The notes beneath the pieces were generated by a model, which did no database searches, was not told the DNA's origin, and saw only the letters and a list, made by a program, of their open reading frames with translations. Both the position numbers and the translations under genes were made by a program. 53,700 bases of DNA. Source: Sulfopaludibacter sp035606355. Its GTDB lineage: Bacteria; Acidobacteriota; Terriglobia; Bryobacterales; Bryobacteraceae. This document shows, piece by piece, positions 26,827-36,871 of this stretch. The stretch spans positions 1 to 53,700 of the forward strand of contig DATNFO010000011.1 of NCBI GenBank assembly GCA_035606355.1. Direction: 5' to 3'. Every line of letters starts with the position of its first letter. The stretch's first letter is position 1.

Positions 26827-27096
26827 CACCATGCGTAAAATCACCGGCTGACCTTGGACGACCGGCGTCGGAGGAAACTCCCTCGATTTGCCCGCGCCCG
26901 GTTGCGACCAGCTCGCGGAACGGCGCTTTGAGTTCATCCCCCCATGTGGGGTTCTCTGGTCTTCTTTCTGTACACCATGCGGGGCGTCGACTGCCACCGC
27001 TGCGGCGTTGTGGCGTCGAGGAAGTCCCCTGCTCTAACGCTCGTTCTATTCCCACCGCTAGCCGTGGCCCTCATTCCGTTTTTCTAGCGAAGGCCT

Positions 27097-27252
27097 ATGC
27101 GAATTACCGGGTTCAAAGCGGAAAGTAGCGGTACGCCAAGTTCGTCGCCGGCAAACAGGATGAATGCCGCCACCGAAGCGATCTTAGCCATTCTCGAAGA
27201 GAAACGTACCACCGTAATGGCGAATGACCAATGTGCCGTTCCGGCTAACTAA
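27097..27252 (+). CDS. possible 51-residue small protein
   Basis: A short open frame from ATG 27097 to TAA 27252 reads MRITGFKAESSGTPSSSPAN, then a helix-like segment (NAATEAILAILEEKRTTV) and a short end. A weak GAAGG precedes the ATG at only 3 bases. It overlaps the end of the convergent zinc-ribbon gene by 8 bp. No family is recognised and it may be spurious. Confidence 0.25.
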   Translation: MRITGFKAESSGTPSSSPANRMNAATEAILAILEEKRTTVMANDQCAVPAN

Positions 27253-27436
27253 CCGCTCGTTCGGCGGGAACTTGCCAGCGAAACAGAAAGAACCGGTGCC
27301 CGCAAAGCGAGCACCAGTAAGGGTGAACCAGCCATCGAAACATCGTCTCGGCCGCATTGCGCGCGCCGGAACTTCTGAATTCGATGGACCGGCAGTGCGG
27401 GCACCGGCTCGACCTTCCGACCGAGCCGTGCATCAT
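27245..27436 (-). CDS. small zinc-ribbon protein, last gene of the groE operon
   Basis: The 63-residue protein has two cysteine pairs, CPHC near residue 13 and CSLCGH near residue 42, which together can bind zinc. Between them lies an amphipathic stretch (AAETMFRWLVHPYW), and a hydrophobic aromatic run follows (HRFFLFRWQ). Short proteins with this layout occur widely in acidobacteria; their function is unknown. The ATG overlaps the stop of the 76-residue gene by 4 bp (ATGA), so it is translated as part of the groESL operon. A second ATG directly follows the first. Confidence 0.7.
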   Translation of the reverse strand: MMHGSVGRSSRCPHCRSIEFRSSGARNAAETMFRWLVHPYWCSLCGHRFFLFRWQVPAERAVS

Positions 27437-27663
27437 GAGTTGGCGCTCTCCGTCGGCTCACCGGCTTCGGCTGCACCGTTAGACTTCGCCGCTGGCGTCG
27501 AATAATAAAGACCCGGATCGGTTCGCCGCCCGGTAAGACTGCGGCTCGCTTCCCGGGCGGCAGCCACCTGGTCCGGGGTCCTGACGTCGGGCTCCGAAAC
27601 TTTGACGCGCTCTTTGGCTCGTAACACCTGCCGCTTATGCCGCTTCAGCAATCGCTTATTCAT
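27433..27663 (-). CDS. small basic protein downstream of groEL
   Basis: The 76-residue product starts with a strongly basic helix (MNKRLLKRHKRQVLRAKERV) and continues with a polar, probably disordered Glu/Ser/Ala-rich tail. I do not recognise the family. The start has a GAGGGAG site about ten bases upstream. It lies 25 bp after groEL and overlaps the zinc-ribbon gene by 4 bp. The basic N-terminus could bind nucleic acid or ribosomes, but that is only inference. Confidence 0.6.
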   Translation of the reverse strand: MNKRLLKRHKRQVLRAKERVKVSEPDVRTPDQVAAAREASRSLTGRRTDPGLYYSTPAAKSNGAAEAGEPTESANS

Positions 27664-27688
27664 CCAAGTGGTCTCCCTCGCTGTTTAT

Positions 27689-29275
<1,587 letters not shown>

Positions 29276-29301
29276 CGATGTCTTTTCCTCTCGGTCGAAA
29301 C

Positions 29302-29616
29302 TTATTTGCCGGCGAGCGTCTTGGGCGCAGCATCCAGCACGCCAAGAACGTCGTCCTCGCGCATGATGATGTACTCGGAGCCGTCCAACTGCACTTCATT
29401 GCCGGAATACTTGCCGAACAGGATGCGGTCGCCCGTCTTGACGGCCAGAGCGGTCAGTTTTCCGTCCTCCAGCCGCTTGCCTTTGCCGGCGGCGATCACT
29501 TCGCCTTGTTGTGGCTTTTCCTTGGCTGAATCGGGAATAACGATCCCGTTGCGCGTAGTTTCCTGCTCGTCGATCCGCTTTACTACGATGCGGTCATACA
29601 AAGGTCGAACGTTCAT
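29302..29616 (-). CDS. groS: co-chaperonin GroES (10 kDa)
   Basis: The 104-residue protein shows the GroES pattern: NVRPLYDRIVVKRIDEQETT, then the mobile-loop GIVIPDSAKEKPQQGEVIA and the C-terminal YIIMREDDVLGVL strand. It caps the GroEL ring. Start ATG 29616 is chosen because it gives the usual MNVRPLYDRI and has GGAG about ten bases upstream. An in-frame ATG at 29634 would add six residues and directly abut the stop of the preceding gene. No CIRCE element is present upstream of the operon. Confidence 0.97.
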   Translation of the reverse strand: MNVRPLYDRIVVKRIDEQETTRNGIVIPDSAKEKPQQGEVIAAGKGKRLEDGKLTALAVKTGDRILFGKYSGNEVQLDGSEYIIMREDDVLGVLDAAPKTLAGK

Positions 29617-29634
29617 GATGTGAATAGGCTCCAT

Positions 29635-30030
29635 TTAGATCGAATGATTGTGGCCGCTGAAAAGCGTGCCTTCCTGAAGGTGGCGCGCGCGACCGACGAC
29701 GCTTACGTACCGTAGGCCCAGAAACTTCTCGCCGGTTACTTCCGTGATTTCGATGCTATTGCAATGCCGCGATTTCACGTCCGCGATCAACCGCGTCAAC
29801 GCGGAACGGGTCGCTTTCTGTTCGTCGGCGCCGAAGGCGGTAGCCCTGATCGCTCCCGCCATGAAGAAAAACGTCCAGCCTGCGCCTTCGATTGTGTCTT
29901 CGAATGCAGCACGGCCGCTCTTGATGACGGACCATCCATTAGAATCGGAGCTATTTCGCAGCAGGTTGGATTTCGGTACTGGCGCGCGGCCGTCGATCAG
30001 AATCGTGCCCGCAGAGATTGTTTCAATCAT
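29635..30030 (-). CDS. unknown protein encoded before groES
   Basis: The 131-residue soluble protein has no signal or membrane segment. It begins MIETISAGTILIDGRAPVP, has an aromatic strand (GAGWTFFFMAGAIRATAFG), a helix (KATRSALTRLIADVKSRHC) and a final strand-rich part (EITEVTGEKFLGLRYVSVVG). I do not recognise a family. It starts 6 bp after the preceding small gene and its stop abuts the groES leader codons, so it is the second gene of the groE operon. A role as chaperonin client or helper is possible but unproven. Confidence 0.65.
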   Translation of the reverse strand: MIETISAGTILIDGRAPVPKSNLLRNSSDSNGWSVIKSGRAAFEDTIEGAGWTFFFMAGAIRATAFGADEQKATRSALTRLIADVKSRHCNSIEITEVTGEKFLGLRYVSVVGRARHLQEGTLFSGHNHSI

Positions 30031-30035
30031 GGGCC

Positions 30036-30242
30036 CTAATTCCTGCCGGCCGGAGGATTCGCGGCCCGGAGCCAGATCAACGGATGGCTCCAGATCTCGC
30101 CGTTCCGTTCCCGAATGTCGGCCCAGTTCGCGTCCTCCTTGAGCCGGAGAAAGACGCCCTGCGTCCCCGGATAAGTGCCGTCGACCAGCACGACTTCATC
30201 ACCTTCGCGAAGTGTGCACGTCGCCGTTGCGAGTCTCGTCAT
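30036..30242 (-). CDS. small KOW-like protein, first gene of the groE operon
   Basis: The 68-residue product carries a KOW-like beta-barrel signature: GDEVVLVDGTYPGTQGVFLR, followed by LKEDANWADI and SHPLIWL. KOW domains bind RNA or ribosomal proteins, as in NusG and L24, but this short stand-alone form is not characterised to my knowledge. ATG 30242 is chosen because the domain begins just after it; the frame is open eight codons further upstream. It is followed after 5 bp by the 131-residue gene, and leads the operon KOW, unknown, groES, groEL, basic protein, zinc ribbon. Confidence 0.65.
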   Translation of the reverse strand: MTRLATATCTLREGDEVVLVDGTYPGTQGVFLRLKEDANWADIRERNGEIWSHPLIWLRAANPPAGRN

Positions 30243-30385
30243 GTTTAGACCTGATTCTGTTCTCAACCCCGCCCCGTGTCCGCTGACACCACAATCCTCT
30301 CGGATTGCGCGGGGGTGATCTAAGGGAAGGAGATCAGATCGGCTGACTTAGCTCAGAGGACCTGCGACTGGGCGGCATCGCCCGT

Positions 30386-30420
30386 ACATTAACCATTGTT
30401 GGTTAGTCTGATTCTAATGT
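30386..30420. promoter_or_regulatory. nested inverted repeats upstream of the groE operon
   Basis: TAACC (30390-30394) faces GGTTA (30401-30405) across a 6-bp gap. ACATTA (30386-30391) and TAATGT (30415-30420) form an outer inverted pair. The region is AT-richer than its surroundings and lies about 145 bp before the first operon gene. It may be an operator for a MarR- or PadR-like protein; nothing proves a link to the groE genes. Confidence 0.35.
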
Positions 30421-30687
30421 CAAGGCCGTGGACCGGGAAGATGAACGCGGGCTTTTTGTTCGGCACCGGTGGCGGTCTTTTGGTGGGTTGCGACCAGTTA
30501 CTCACGTTACGAGTAAATGAAGACCGTCAGATCCGTGCCGCGTATATGGTGCCGACCGCCGTGATGGCGAGCCGGATATTGCCGCACCGCCCTGCGCGGA
30601 CTTCACGTAAGGCTTGATCGCGCCCCGAGTGAAGTCCGCGTTGAGGTAGAACGCAGGCGCGTCGTTCTGCGTTACATCCGCCCGCGA

Positions 30688-31035
30688 TTACTTCACCGCC
30701 GCGGGGCGCAGGCGCACAACACCTGCATTCATCACCCCTTCGGAAGCACGGACCGCGATCTTTAGGGTCCGGGCCTGAAAACGCGGATGCGCGAATCGCA
30801 GTTCGTACTCACCGGACGGAATGCCTGGAAGGGGTGAAACCTCCTCATTTACTGGATAGCCGCCGCACTACCGCTTGTGGCGACCCGAAGCTGGTCGCGT
30901 CCTGCCTGCCCGAGCTCAGGCGGCACCCGGACCGATCGCCCATTACTGAACGTGATCTTCACCGCGTCGTCTACCGCAGCCAGTCGTTTCTGAATCGCTC
31001 CCTCATCGAAAGCCCCATCTCAAAACGGCTGCATG
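30688..31035 (-). pseudogene. decayed 3' part of a secreted-protein gene
   Basis: Two coherent minus-strand reading frames abut here. The upstream piece reads through VKITFSNGRSVRVPPELGQA and runs into TAA near 30850. The downstream piece, in another frame, reads PGIPSGEYELRFAHPRFQAR and ends VRLRPAAVK at the TAA at 30690-30688. The downstream piece looks like the final beta-sandwich of a carboxypeptidase-regulatory-like protein. An in-frame stop precedes the first piece. I infer one old gene broken by a frameshift and lacking its 5' part. Bases 30421-30687 and 31036-31107 hold no recognisable gene. Confidence 0.5.
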
Positions 31036-31107
31036 GGCCATCTCACCGGCGGCGAATGATCGCCCGCCGCGCGCCCTGGCACGATCAACAGGTGTTGGGA
31101 TTCTGAA

Positions 31108-33825
31108 CTAAGCGGCGGCGGTCCACTTTTTGAGCACCTCTCGCAGTTCCTTGATCGCGATGGGCTTGCTCAAATAGTCGTCCATTCCGGCGGAGAGGCA
31201 GATCTCGCGGGCGCCACTCATAGCGTGCGCAGTGAGGGCGACGATGGGCACATGCGTTCCGGTGCCGTTCTCTCGCGCGCGGATTTCCTTGGTAGCGTCG
31301 TAACCGTCCATCTCGGGCATTTGAACATCCATGAGGACGATATCGAAATTCTCGCGTCCCATCGCCGCTACGGCTTCGACCCCATTGGACGCTTCCGCTA
31401 CGGAATGGCCTTCGCGTTTGAGCAAAAGAAAAGCAACCCTCCGGTTCACCGGGTTGTCCTCCGCGAGCAGGACGCGCAAAGAGCGAATGGAGCATTGGGC
31501 AGTTCCCTCTTCCGGGTGCCGTACGGGACTCTGGTTCGAGGAACCAAGGCCAACAGTGAGATGAAACGTGCTGCCCTTGCCGGCTTCGCTTTCCACCCAG
31601 ACGCGCCCGCCCATTAGCGCCGCGAGGCGGGAGCAGATGGTGAGACCGAGTCCGGTACCCCCATACCGCCGCGAGTGCGATCCATCCGCCTGCACGAACG
31701 CCTGGAAAATCTGATCCTTAGCAGAATCGGCGATTCCAATTCCAGTGTCGGACACGGCGAAGTGGGCGTTTACAACGCCGTCGTCTTCGCTCAGGTCGAG
31801 GACGGAAAGCTTCACTTCGCCGGAATCGGTGAATTTGATTCCATTGGCGAGCAGATTAACCAGGATCTGGCGGAGCTTCGCCGCATCACCGGCGACCGGC
31901 CGCGAAACATCGACCTTGCAGTCGTAAAGCAGCTCGAGGCCCTTTCTATGAGCCTGAACCGACACGATCCGGAGGGCATCCTGAAGCACCGGGTCGAGAT
32001 CGAAATCGGCTCGCTCAAGCACCATCTTGCCGGCCTCGATTTTGGAGAAATCGAGAATGTCATTAATGATGGTGAGCAATGCTTCCCCGGATGTCCGCAC
32101 CGTGCTCAGGTATTCGCGCTGTTGTTCGTCGAGAGGCGTATCCAAGGCGAGTTCGGCCATGCCGATAATTCCGTTCATCGGCGTGCGGATCTCGTGACTC
32201 ATGTTGGCCAGAAACTCGCTCTTCGCGCGGTTCGCCGCTTCGGCCTTCTCCTTGGCCAAAAGGAGGGCATCTTCCATGCGTTTGCGCTCGGTAATGTCGC
32301 GCGAGATGCCAAGCGTGCCGACGATCTCCCCGGAATGATCCCGCAACGGAAGCTTGTTGGTTTGCACCCAGGTGACGCGGCCATCGGGCCAGTCTTCCTT
32401 CTCCTCTTTTGTTATCGTCGTTTGCCGCCCCTCGATCAGATCGAGTTCATCTGCCCGGGCGCTTTCGGCATGTTTAGCCCCGAAAAAATCGAAATCCGTT
32501 TTGCCGACGGCTTCGGCGGGTTCGCTCAACCCGAACCGGAGCGACTGGGCGCGATTGATGCGGATGAATCGGCTCTCGCGATCCTTAAAATAGATATGGT
32601 CGGGGACGCTTTCGATGAGGCTCTCGAGAATATTATGTTGGCGCGCGAGGGCCTGTTCGGCTGTTTTGCGCTGGGTGATGTCGAGGTGGGTGCCCGCAAT
32701 TCGCGTGGCAGCGCCGTCCGAGCCGCGTTGCACCACCCTGCCACGCGCCTGGATCCAGCGCCAGTCGCCGTCTTTGGTCCGCATCCGGTACTCGGTCTCG
32801 TAGGTTTCCGTGCGGCCGGCGATATGTTCCTGGAGCGCTTTCATCGCAGTCCCACGGTCTTCGGGATGCAACAGGCGATCCCAGATTTCCACCCTTTCGC
32901 CGATCTCCTCTTTCGAGAAGCCCAACATGGCGCCCCACCGCTCACTATAGTAGGTTCGATTGCCGGCAATGTCGCAATCCCAAAGCGCCTCATTCGCGCC
33001 ATCCAGCGCCAGGCTGAGTTGGGTCAGACTCTTGTCGAGCGCCACGCAGGCGTGTTCGGCCTGATCCTTCGCTAATGCCAGTTCGGCGGTGCGCTCCGCC
33101 ACCTTTTGTTCGAGTCTGTCCTGATTGGCGAGCAACTGCGCGTCGCGCTGCTGGATTTCCGCGAGCATGTTATTGAAGCGGAGCGTCAATTGCCCAAGCT
33201 CGTCATCGGAAACCCTGGGAGCGCGGAGGGCGTAATCGCGGTTGGCGGAGACGCGTTCGGCCACTTCGGCAAGACGGCGGATCGGTTCGGTAATGGAACG
33301 CTGCAACTTGACGCCCAGCAGAATGGCTACGCCGAATGCCGCGAACAGAATGAAGAGGCTGGCGTTGGTAGCGCGATCGAGAATCGCGGCAACATCTTCG
33401 AGGTCGCATTCCAAATAGAGAGTGCCGATGCGCTGAGCGTCGAGGAGAACCGGCTCGCGGACCGCGATGCCGGGCGACGGTCTTCGACGGGAATCCCGGC
33501 GCCGGTAGGCCGCGAATGGCGTACCATCGGGACCGTAGATAATAGCGGCGATAATGGAGCGCTTGGCCGAGAATCCCGCGAGAAGCTCCGTCGCCGCCGC
33601 TTTATCGCCGAAGGTCAGGGCCGCGGCGCTATTGGTTGCATACATCTGCGCCAGCACGCGGAGATCGTTGCCCGTCGCCGCTCCCAAAACGGCCCGCAGA
33701 TACACCAGCACGGCGGCTGTGGAAACCGAAAGTGCGAGCGCAACGGTGGCGAAGATAATAATCGTGAGCTTTACCTTCACCGGAAGGCGGCGATATTGGT
33801 AGCGCGTTCTCATCAGGCGTGTCAT
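31108..33825 (-). CDS. hybrid sensor histidine kinase (CHASE8-HAMP-PAS-PAS-HisKA-HATPase-REC)
   Basis: The 905-residue protein has a first helix at about 20-44 and a periplasmic CHASE8-like sensor to about 150 (LRVLAQMYATNSAAAL, FGDKAAA). A second helix lies at about 155-173 and a HAMP linker at about 174-228. Two PAS domains follow (about 265-390 and 398-515, each ending in a DITQRK/DITERK phrase). HisKA has MSHEIRTPMNG with His544, and the ATPase domain has DTGIGI and GGTGLGL. The C-terminal receiver has phospho-acceptor Asp833 (LMDVQMPEMDG). Its start overlaps the YfiR-like gene by 4 bp. It has no DNA-binding output, so phosphate probably passes to a separate protein. The next gene to the left is decayed. 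Confidence 0.95.
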   Translation of the reverse strand: MTRLMRTRYQYRRLPVKVKLTIIIFATVALALSVSTAAVLVYLRAVLGAATGNDLRVLAQMYATNSAAALTFGDKAAATELLAGFSAKRSIIAAIIYGPDGTPFAAYRRRDSRRRPSPGIAVREPVLLDAQRIGTLYLECDLEDVAAILDRATNASLFILFAAFGVAILLGVKLQRSITEPIRRLAEVAERVSANRDYALRAPRVSDDELGQLTLRFNNMLAEIQQRDAQLLANQDRLEQKVAERTAELALAKDQAEHACVALDKSLTQLSLALDGANEALWDCDIAGNRTYYSERWGAMLGFSKEEIGERVEIWDRLLHPEDRGTAMKALQEHIAGRTETYETEYRMRTKDGDWRWIQARGRVVQRGSDGAATRIAGTHLDITQRKTAEQALARQHNILESLIESVPDHIYFKDRESRFIRINRAQSLRFGLSEPAEAVGKTDFDFFGAKHAESARADELDLIEGRQTTITKEEKEDWPDGRVTWVQTNKLPLRDHSGEIVGTLGISRDITERKRMEDALLLAKEKAEAANRAKSEFLANMSHEIRTPMNGIIGMAELALDTPLDEQQREYLSTVRTSGEALLTIINDILDFSKIEAGKMVLERADFDLDPVLQDALRIVSVQAHRKGLELLYDCKVDVSRPVAGDAAKLRQILVNLLANGIKFTDSGEVKLSVLDLSEDDGVVNAHFAVSDTGIGIADSAKDQIFQAFVQADGSHSRRYGGTGLGLTICSRLAALMGGRVWVESEAGKGSTFHLTVGLGSSNQSPVRHPEEGTAQCSIRSLRVLLAEDNPVNRRVAFLLLKREGHSVAEASNGVEAVAAMGRENFDIVLMDVQMPEMDGYDATKEIRARENGTGTHVPIVALTAHAMSGAREICLSAGMDDYLSKPIAIKELREVLKKWTAAA

Positions 33826-34430
33826 GGCGACTTGCGCGCGATCTTCGCAAGCGAGAGCAGCTTGGAGCTGATGCGCACCCGTGCGGCCTCGACGGCAGCG
33901 AGGTTAATGAGCAGATGGACGGTTCCGTGTTCGAGCTTGAACCCGATCATGCCGCCGCGCTCCGTAAATTCCGGAGCCTCGCCCACAGTGAGCACGCCCG
34001 GATGAGGTCCATCCTTCTCGAAATCGCGCAGCAGCTTCGAACTGTCGCCTGCGACAAAGACAATGTGGCAGGAATGGCCGGAGGGAAACGTGGAGATCTG
34101 CCCGACCGAGAACCCATGGCCCTGTACGGACTTTCCCGCGACGGTGTGCTGCAGGAAGTCGCCGAACGGATTGCCGCCCAGCAGGCAAACAGAGATGGGA
34201 TCGGCGGCCGAAGCGAAGGCGTCGTCAGGCCATTCCACAAATTTGGCGAAGTTGTAAAGAAAGGCGGCCTTCAACTCGTACTCGTTCACGGCCTGCGCGC
34301 GCAGCCCCTCATGCACGAAACAGGCAGCGATGAGGACCGCAAGCCCTCGTGCCGCGCGCCGCCGCCTCCCCGCGCGCCGAGCGTCTGGAGCGGGATTCCC
34401 GGATTGTGCGCCGCTCTTCAGAATCGCCAA
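33822..34430 (-). CDS. YfiR-like (DUF4154) periplasmic protein
   Basis: The C-terminal 160 residues match YfiR/DUF4154: NEYELKAAFLYNFAKFVEWP, a CLLGGNPFGDFLQ segment, SCHIVFVAGDSSKLL and GVLTVGEAPEFTERGGMIGF. In Pseudomonas, YfiR is a periplasmic repressor of the diguanylate cyclase YfiN, so here it may likewise restrain the neighbouring membrane kinase. A signal peptide (RGLAVLIAACFVHEGLRAQ) precedes the domain. The start is uncertain: the frame is open far upstream, but that part overlaps the receptor gene; TTG 34430 overlaps the receptor stop slightly. The stop overlaps the kinase start (ATGA). Confidence 0.85.
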   Translation of the reverse strand: MAILKSGAQSGNPAPDARRAGRRRRAARGLAVLIAACFVHEGLRAQAVNEYELKAAFLYNFAKFVEWPDDAFASAADPISVCLLGGNPFGDFLQHTVAGKSVQGHGFSVGQISTFPSGHSCHIVFVAGDSSKLLRDFEKDGPHPGVLTVGEAPEFTERGGMIGFKLEHGTVHLLINLAAVEAARVRISSKLLSLAKIARKSP

Positions 34431-36460
34431 TTGAGTTGTCCGGAAATACTGCGGGTATTTACAGTGGGTGCGATTCCGTATCCGTCTGAGAATTCGAGGA
34501 CGCGCGGCGCGAGCAGATTCTGCGCCAAAACGGAGATTTCCGCGGCCTCGCCGATGCGCCTCGCTAGCCGCAAGTCCAGGCGCCAGTGCGCCGGAACGGG
34601 CCATGATATTCCGCTACCCAGCCGCGATGTCCAGGAGAGCGTCTGATCGAAGCTCGTGCGGCGGCTGATGTCCATCCGCGAGCGCGCGCGATAGACATGC
34701 TCGGGGGAATCTGCCGGCGCGAAGGCAAAAGTATCGGAAGAGTTCCGGTTCATCGAAGCATTGACGCGGAGCAGAGAGTAAGACGGGCTGATGCGCCACC
34801 ACGTAGCAGCGTCCCAATTGACCGCGATCTCGCCGCCGAAGTCTCTCGCGCCGGCATTGTTTTGGTACGTTTGGGGCAAAGCGATAGAGATGCCGTCAGC
34901 TCGCGGAACGAATGTGGGCGGCCCCGCTTCCAGGGTGGTCAGCCGCCGGTAGAAGGAAAGAAAGGTTGCAATATCGACGGAGAATGCGCCGCCAATCGCA
35001 TGCCGGTATCCCCCTTCAAAGTCGCGCACGCTCTCGGTGTGGAGTTTGGGGTTGCCATAGATCATCACCTGCGCGGACACATCGGGCGCGATAGGCATTG
35101 AGCCTTCATTAATGGCGGCGGACATCTCTTCCACGTTCGGCTGCCTGACGGCCTGGCTGGCCGCGGCCCACAAAGTGGAACGCGAAGTAGGCGTCCAGGC
35201 GAGCCGCACGCTGGGCTCAAGGTCAAAACCGGTATAGGAATTGTGCTCGAACTTCGATCCGAGCGTGAGCGATACGCCTTCGGAGAGTTGTATCTCGTCT
35301 TGCAGGAAACCGCTGATCAGGTTGTCGTGACTGCGCTCCGGCGTAAAGTGGATCCAATCCGCCGGGTTCAGGTGCGAGTCATCGCGCCGGAATTCCACTC
35401 CCCAAACCACGTCGTGCCGCTCGGCCAATCTCCAGTTGTTTTGATACTCAATGTCGAAAACACGTTCGCGCAGGGGAACGCCGAGCTCAATGCGGTGAAA
35501 ATCGCTGAAGTACGCTTGCAGGGACTCGTCTCCTCCGGAGGATTGCTGCCGCGTCCAGCGGGCGAGGACGCTGCGGCCCTCCCCATCCAATTCCTGAGGG
35601 AACGTTTGCGCAACCGGGCCGGGCAAGAGGGAGTTGGTGCGCGACTGGCTTCCCGCCTGATCGAAATCGTCTCCCTCCACAACCAGCGCGTCCCGATCCG
35701 AGAGGCGCCAATCGCTGCGGAACCCGATTCCCCATTGGTGCCATCCGTCGCCGCCGGGGCCGGATGGGCTCGCCGATCCTCCTGGAAGAGACGAGCCGGC
35801 AACGTCCATAAACCTGCCGGATAAACGGTAATCACCGCGGCCGCCGATTGCGCCGCCATACTGCACGCTCTCCACCGCGTGCGTCTGCGAGCCGCCATTC
35901 AAGGTGACGGCGCCCCCATGCGTCCCCTGGCTCGATTTCGTGATGATGTTGATCACGCCATTGACTGCATTGACGCCCCAGACCGTGCCTCCCGGTCCGC
36001 GGATCACCTCGATCCGTTCGATCTCTTCAAGGGGAACGTCGATCTGGTCCCAATACACGCCCGAGAACTGCGCGCTATAAATAGAGCGTCCATCGATGAG
36101 CACCAGGACCTTGTTGGAATAGACGCTGTTGAATCCGCGAATGCTCACGGCCCAAGAGCTGGCATTCACGCGCGCCACCTCGACCCCGGGGACCATCCGC
36201 AGCAATTCGGGGATGCAGGTCGCGCCGGAACGGGCAATATCTTCCTTGGTGATCACGAACGCGGCGGCGGCCGTTTTCGACAGGCTTTGCTCCTTTTTCG
36301 AAACCGACGTGACCTGTATATTCATCAAGTCTTCCAGGCTGGCCTCGGTAAGGTCCTTAAGAGTGGGAGACTGAGCGAACGCCGCGCCCGGCTGCATCAT
36401 CGGCGCGATCAGAGCGCAGAGTACATAGGGCAAAGCCCGTTTTGCTCGATTTGCTGTCAT
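34418..36460 (-). CDS. TonB-dependent receptor of the YfiR/kinase operon
   Basis: The 680-residue protein has a signal peptide (about 1-29, ending AAFAQS), a short segment resembling a TonB-box region (LTEASLEDLMNIQVTSVSKK), and a plug domain to about residue 170 (AVSIRGFNSVYSNKVLVLID, IERIEVIRGPGGTVWGVNAV). The barrel ends SGQLNWRF with the terminal Phe. The size and plug are close to vitamin B12/siderophore receptors, but the ligand is unknown. The YfiR-like and kinase genes follow with overlaps. This order suggests that uptake or ligand sensing at the outer membrane is reported through the periplasmic YfiR-like protein to the kinase, which is an inference. Confidence 0.93.
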   Translation of the reverse strand: MTANRAKRALPYVLCALIAPMMQPGAAFAQSPTLKDLTEASLEDLMNIQVTSVSKKEQSLSKTAAAAFVITKEDIARSGATCIPELLRMVPGVEVARVNASSWAVSIRGFNSVYSNKVLVLIDGRSIYSAQFSGVYWDQIDVPLEEIERIEVIRGPGGTVWGVNAVNGVINIITKSSQGTHGGAVTLNGGSQTHAVESVQYGGAIGGRGDYRLSGRFMDVAGSSLPGGSASPSGPGGDGWHQWGIGFRSDWRLSDRDALVVEGDDFDQAGSQSRTNSLLPGPVAQTFPQELDGEGRSVLARWTRQQSSGGDESLQAYFSDFHRIELGVPLRERVFDIEYQNNWRLAERHDVVWGVEFRRDDSHLNPADWIHFTPERSHDNLISGFLQDEIQLSEGVSLTLGSKFEHNSYTGFDLEPSVRLAWTPTSRSTLWAAASQAVRQPNVEEMSAAINEGSMPIAPDVSAQVMIYGNPKLHTESVRDFEGGYRHAIGGAFSVDIATFLSFYRRLTTLEAGPPTFVPRADGISIALPQTYQNNAGARDFGGEIAVNWDAATWWRISPSYSLLRVNASMNRNSSDTFAFAPADSPEHVYRARSRMDISRRTSFDQTLSWTSRLGSGISWPVPAHWRLDLRLARRIGEAAEISVLAQNLLAPRVLEFSDGYGIAPTVNTRSISGQLNWRF

Positions 36461-36666
36461 AGCGAGTGGAGACCGTCGCGGCCTCCTACTTGGAACTAAT
36501 CGGCAAATCGTGGAAAAACATTAGGCCGCGTCTTCCGTTTGTCCCTATTCGGACCCTAAAAACCGGATGCATCGCGAGCGCGCCCCGGTTGCACGCTGTC
36601 TGGTGCGTCGTGAGATACGGGATCGAGCTTCACCGTTTTGGCCTGCTCCCGCTAAGATCGGTCCGT

Positions 36667-36777
36667 ATGGAACTTGCGATTCAGATCCAGGTCGAGGAGT
36701 TGCCCGAGGGTGTCTTTCTGGCCACATCTGACGAACGCCCCAGCTTGGTCGCGCAGACCGCTTTCCGAAAAATTTGA
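36667..36777 (+). pseudogene. truncated HicB-like antitoxin
   Basis: From ATG 36667 the frame reads MELAIQIQVEELPEGVFLAT and continues as far as SLVAQ, the first strands of a HicB-like (RNase-H-fold) antitoxin. It then changes to TAFRKI and stops after 36 residues; intact proteins have about 70 or more. TAAGAT lies about 14 bp upstream. No HicA toxin is present. The 5' neighbour region 36461-36666 contains no gene. Confidence 0.5.
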
Positions 36778-36871
36778 CCAAACTATGTTGCTCAGACAGG
36801 ACCTCTAATCGCCAATAGGAGCACCAAGCCAACACCACTCCGGGCGGATGTGGATACCGAGGGTTGTGGAG

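Noticed and set aside
30243..30420. CIRCE (HrcA) element upstream of groES/groEL
   Set aside because: No sequence resembling TTAGCACTC-N9-GAGTGCTAA is present.
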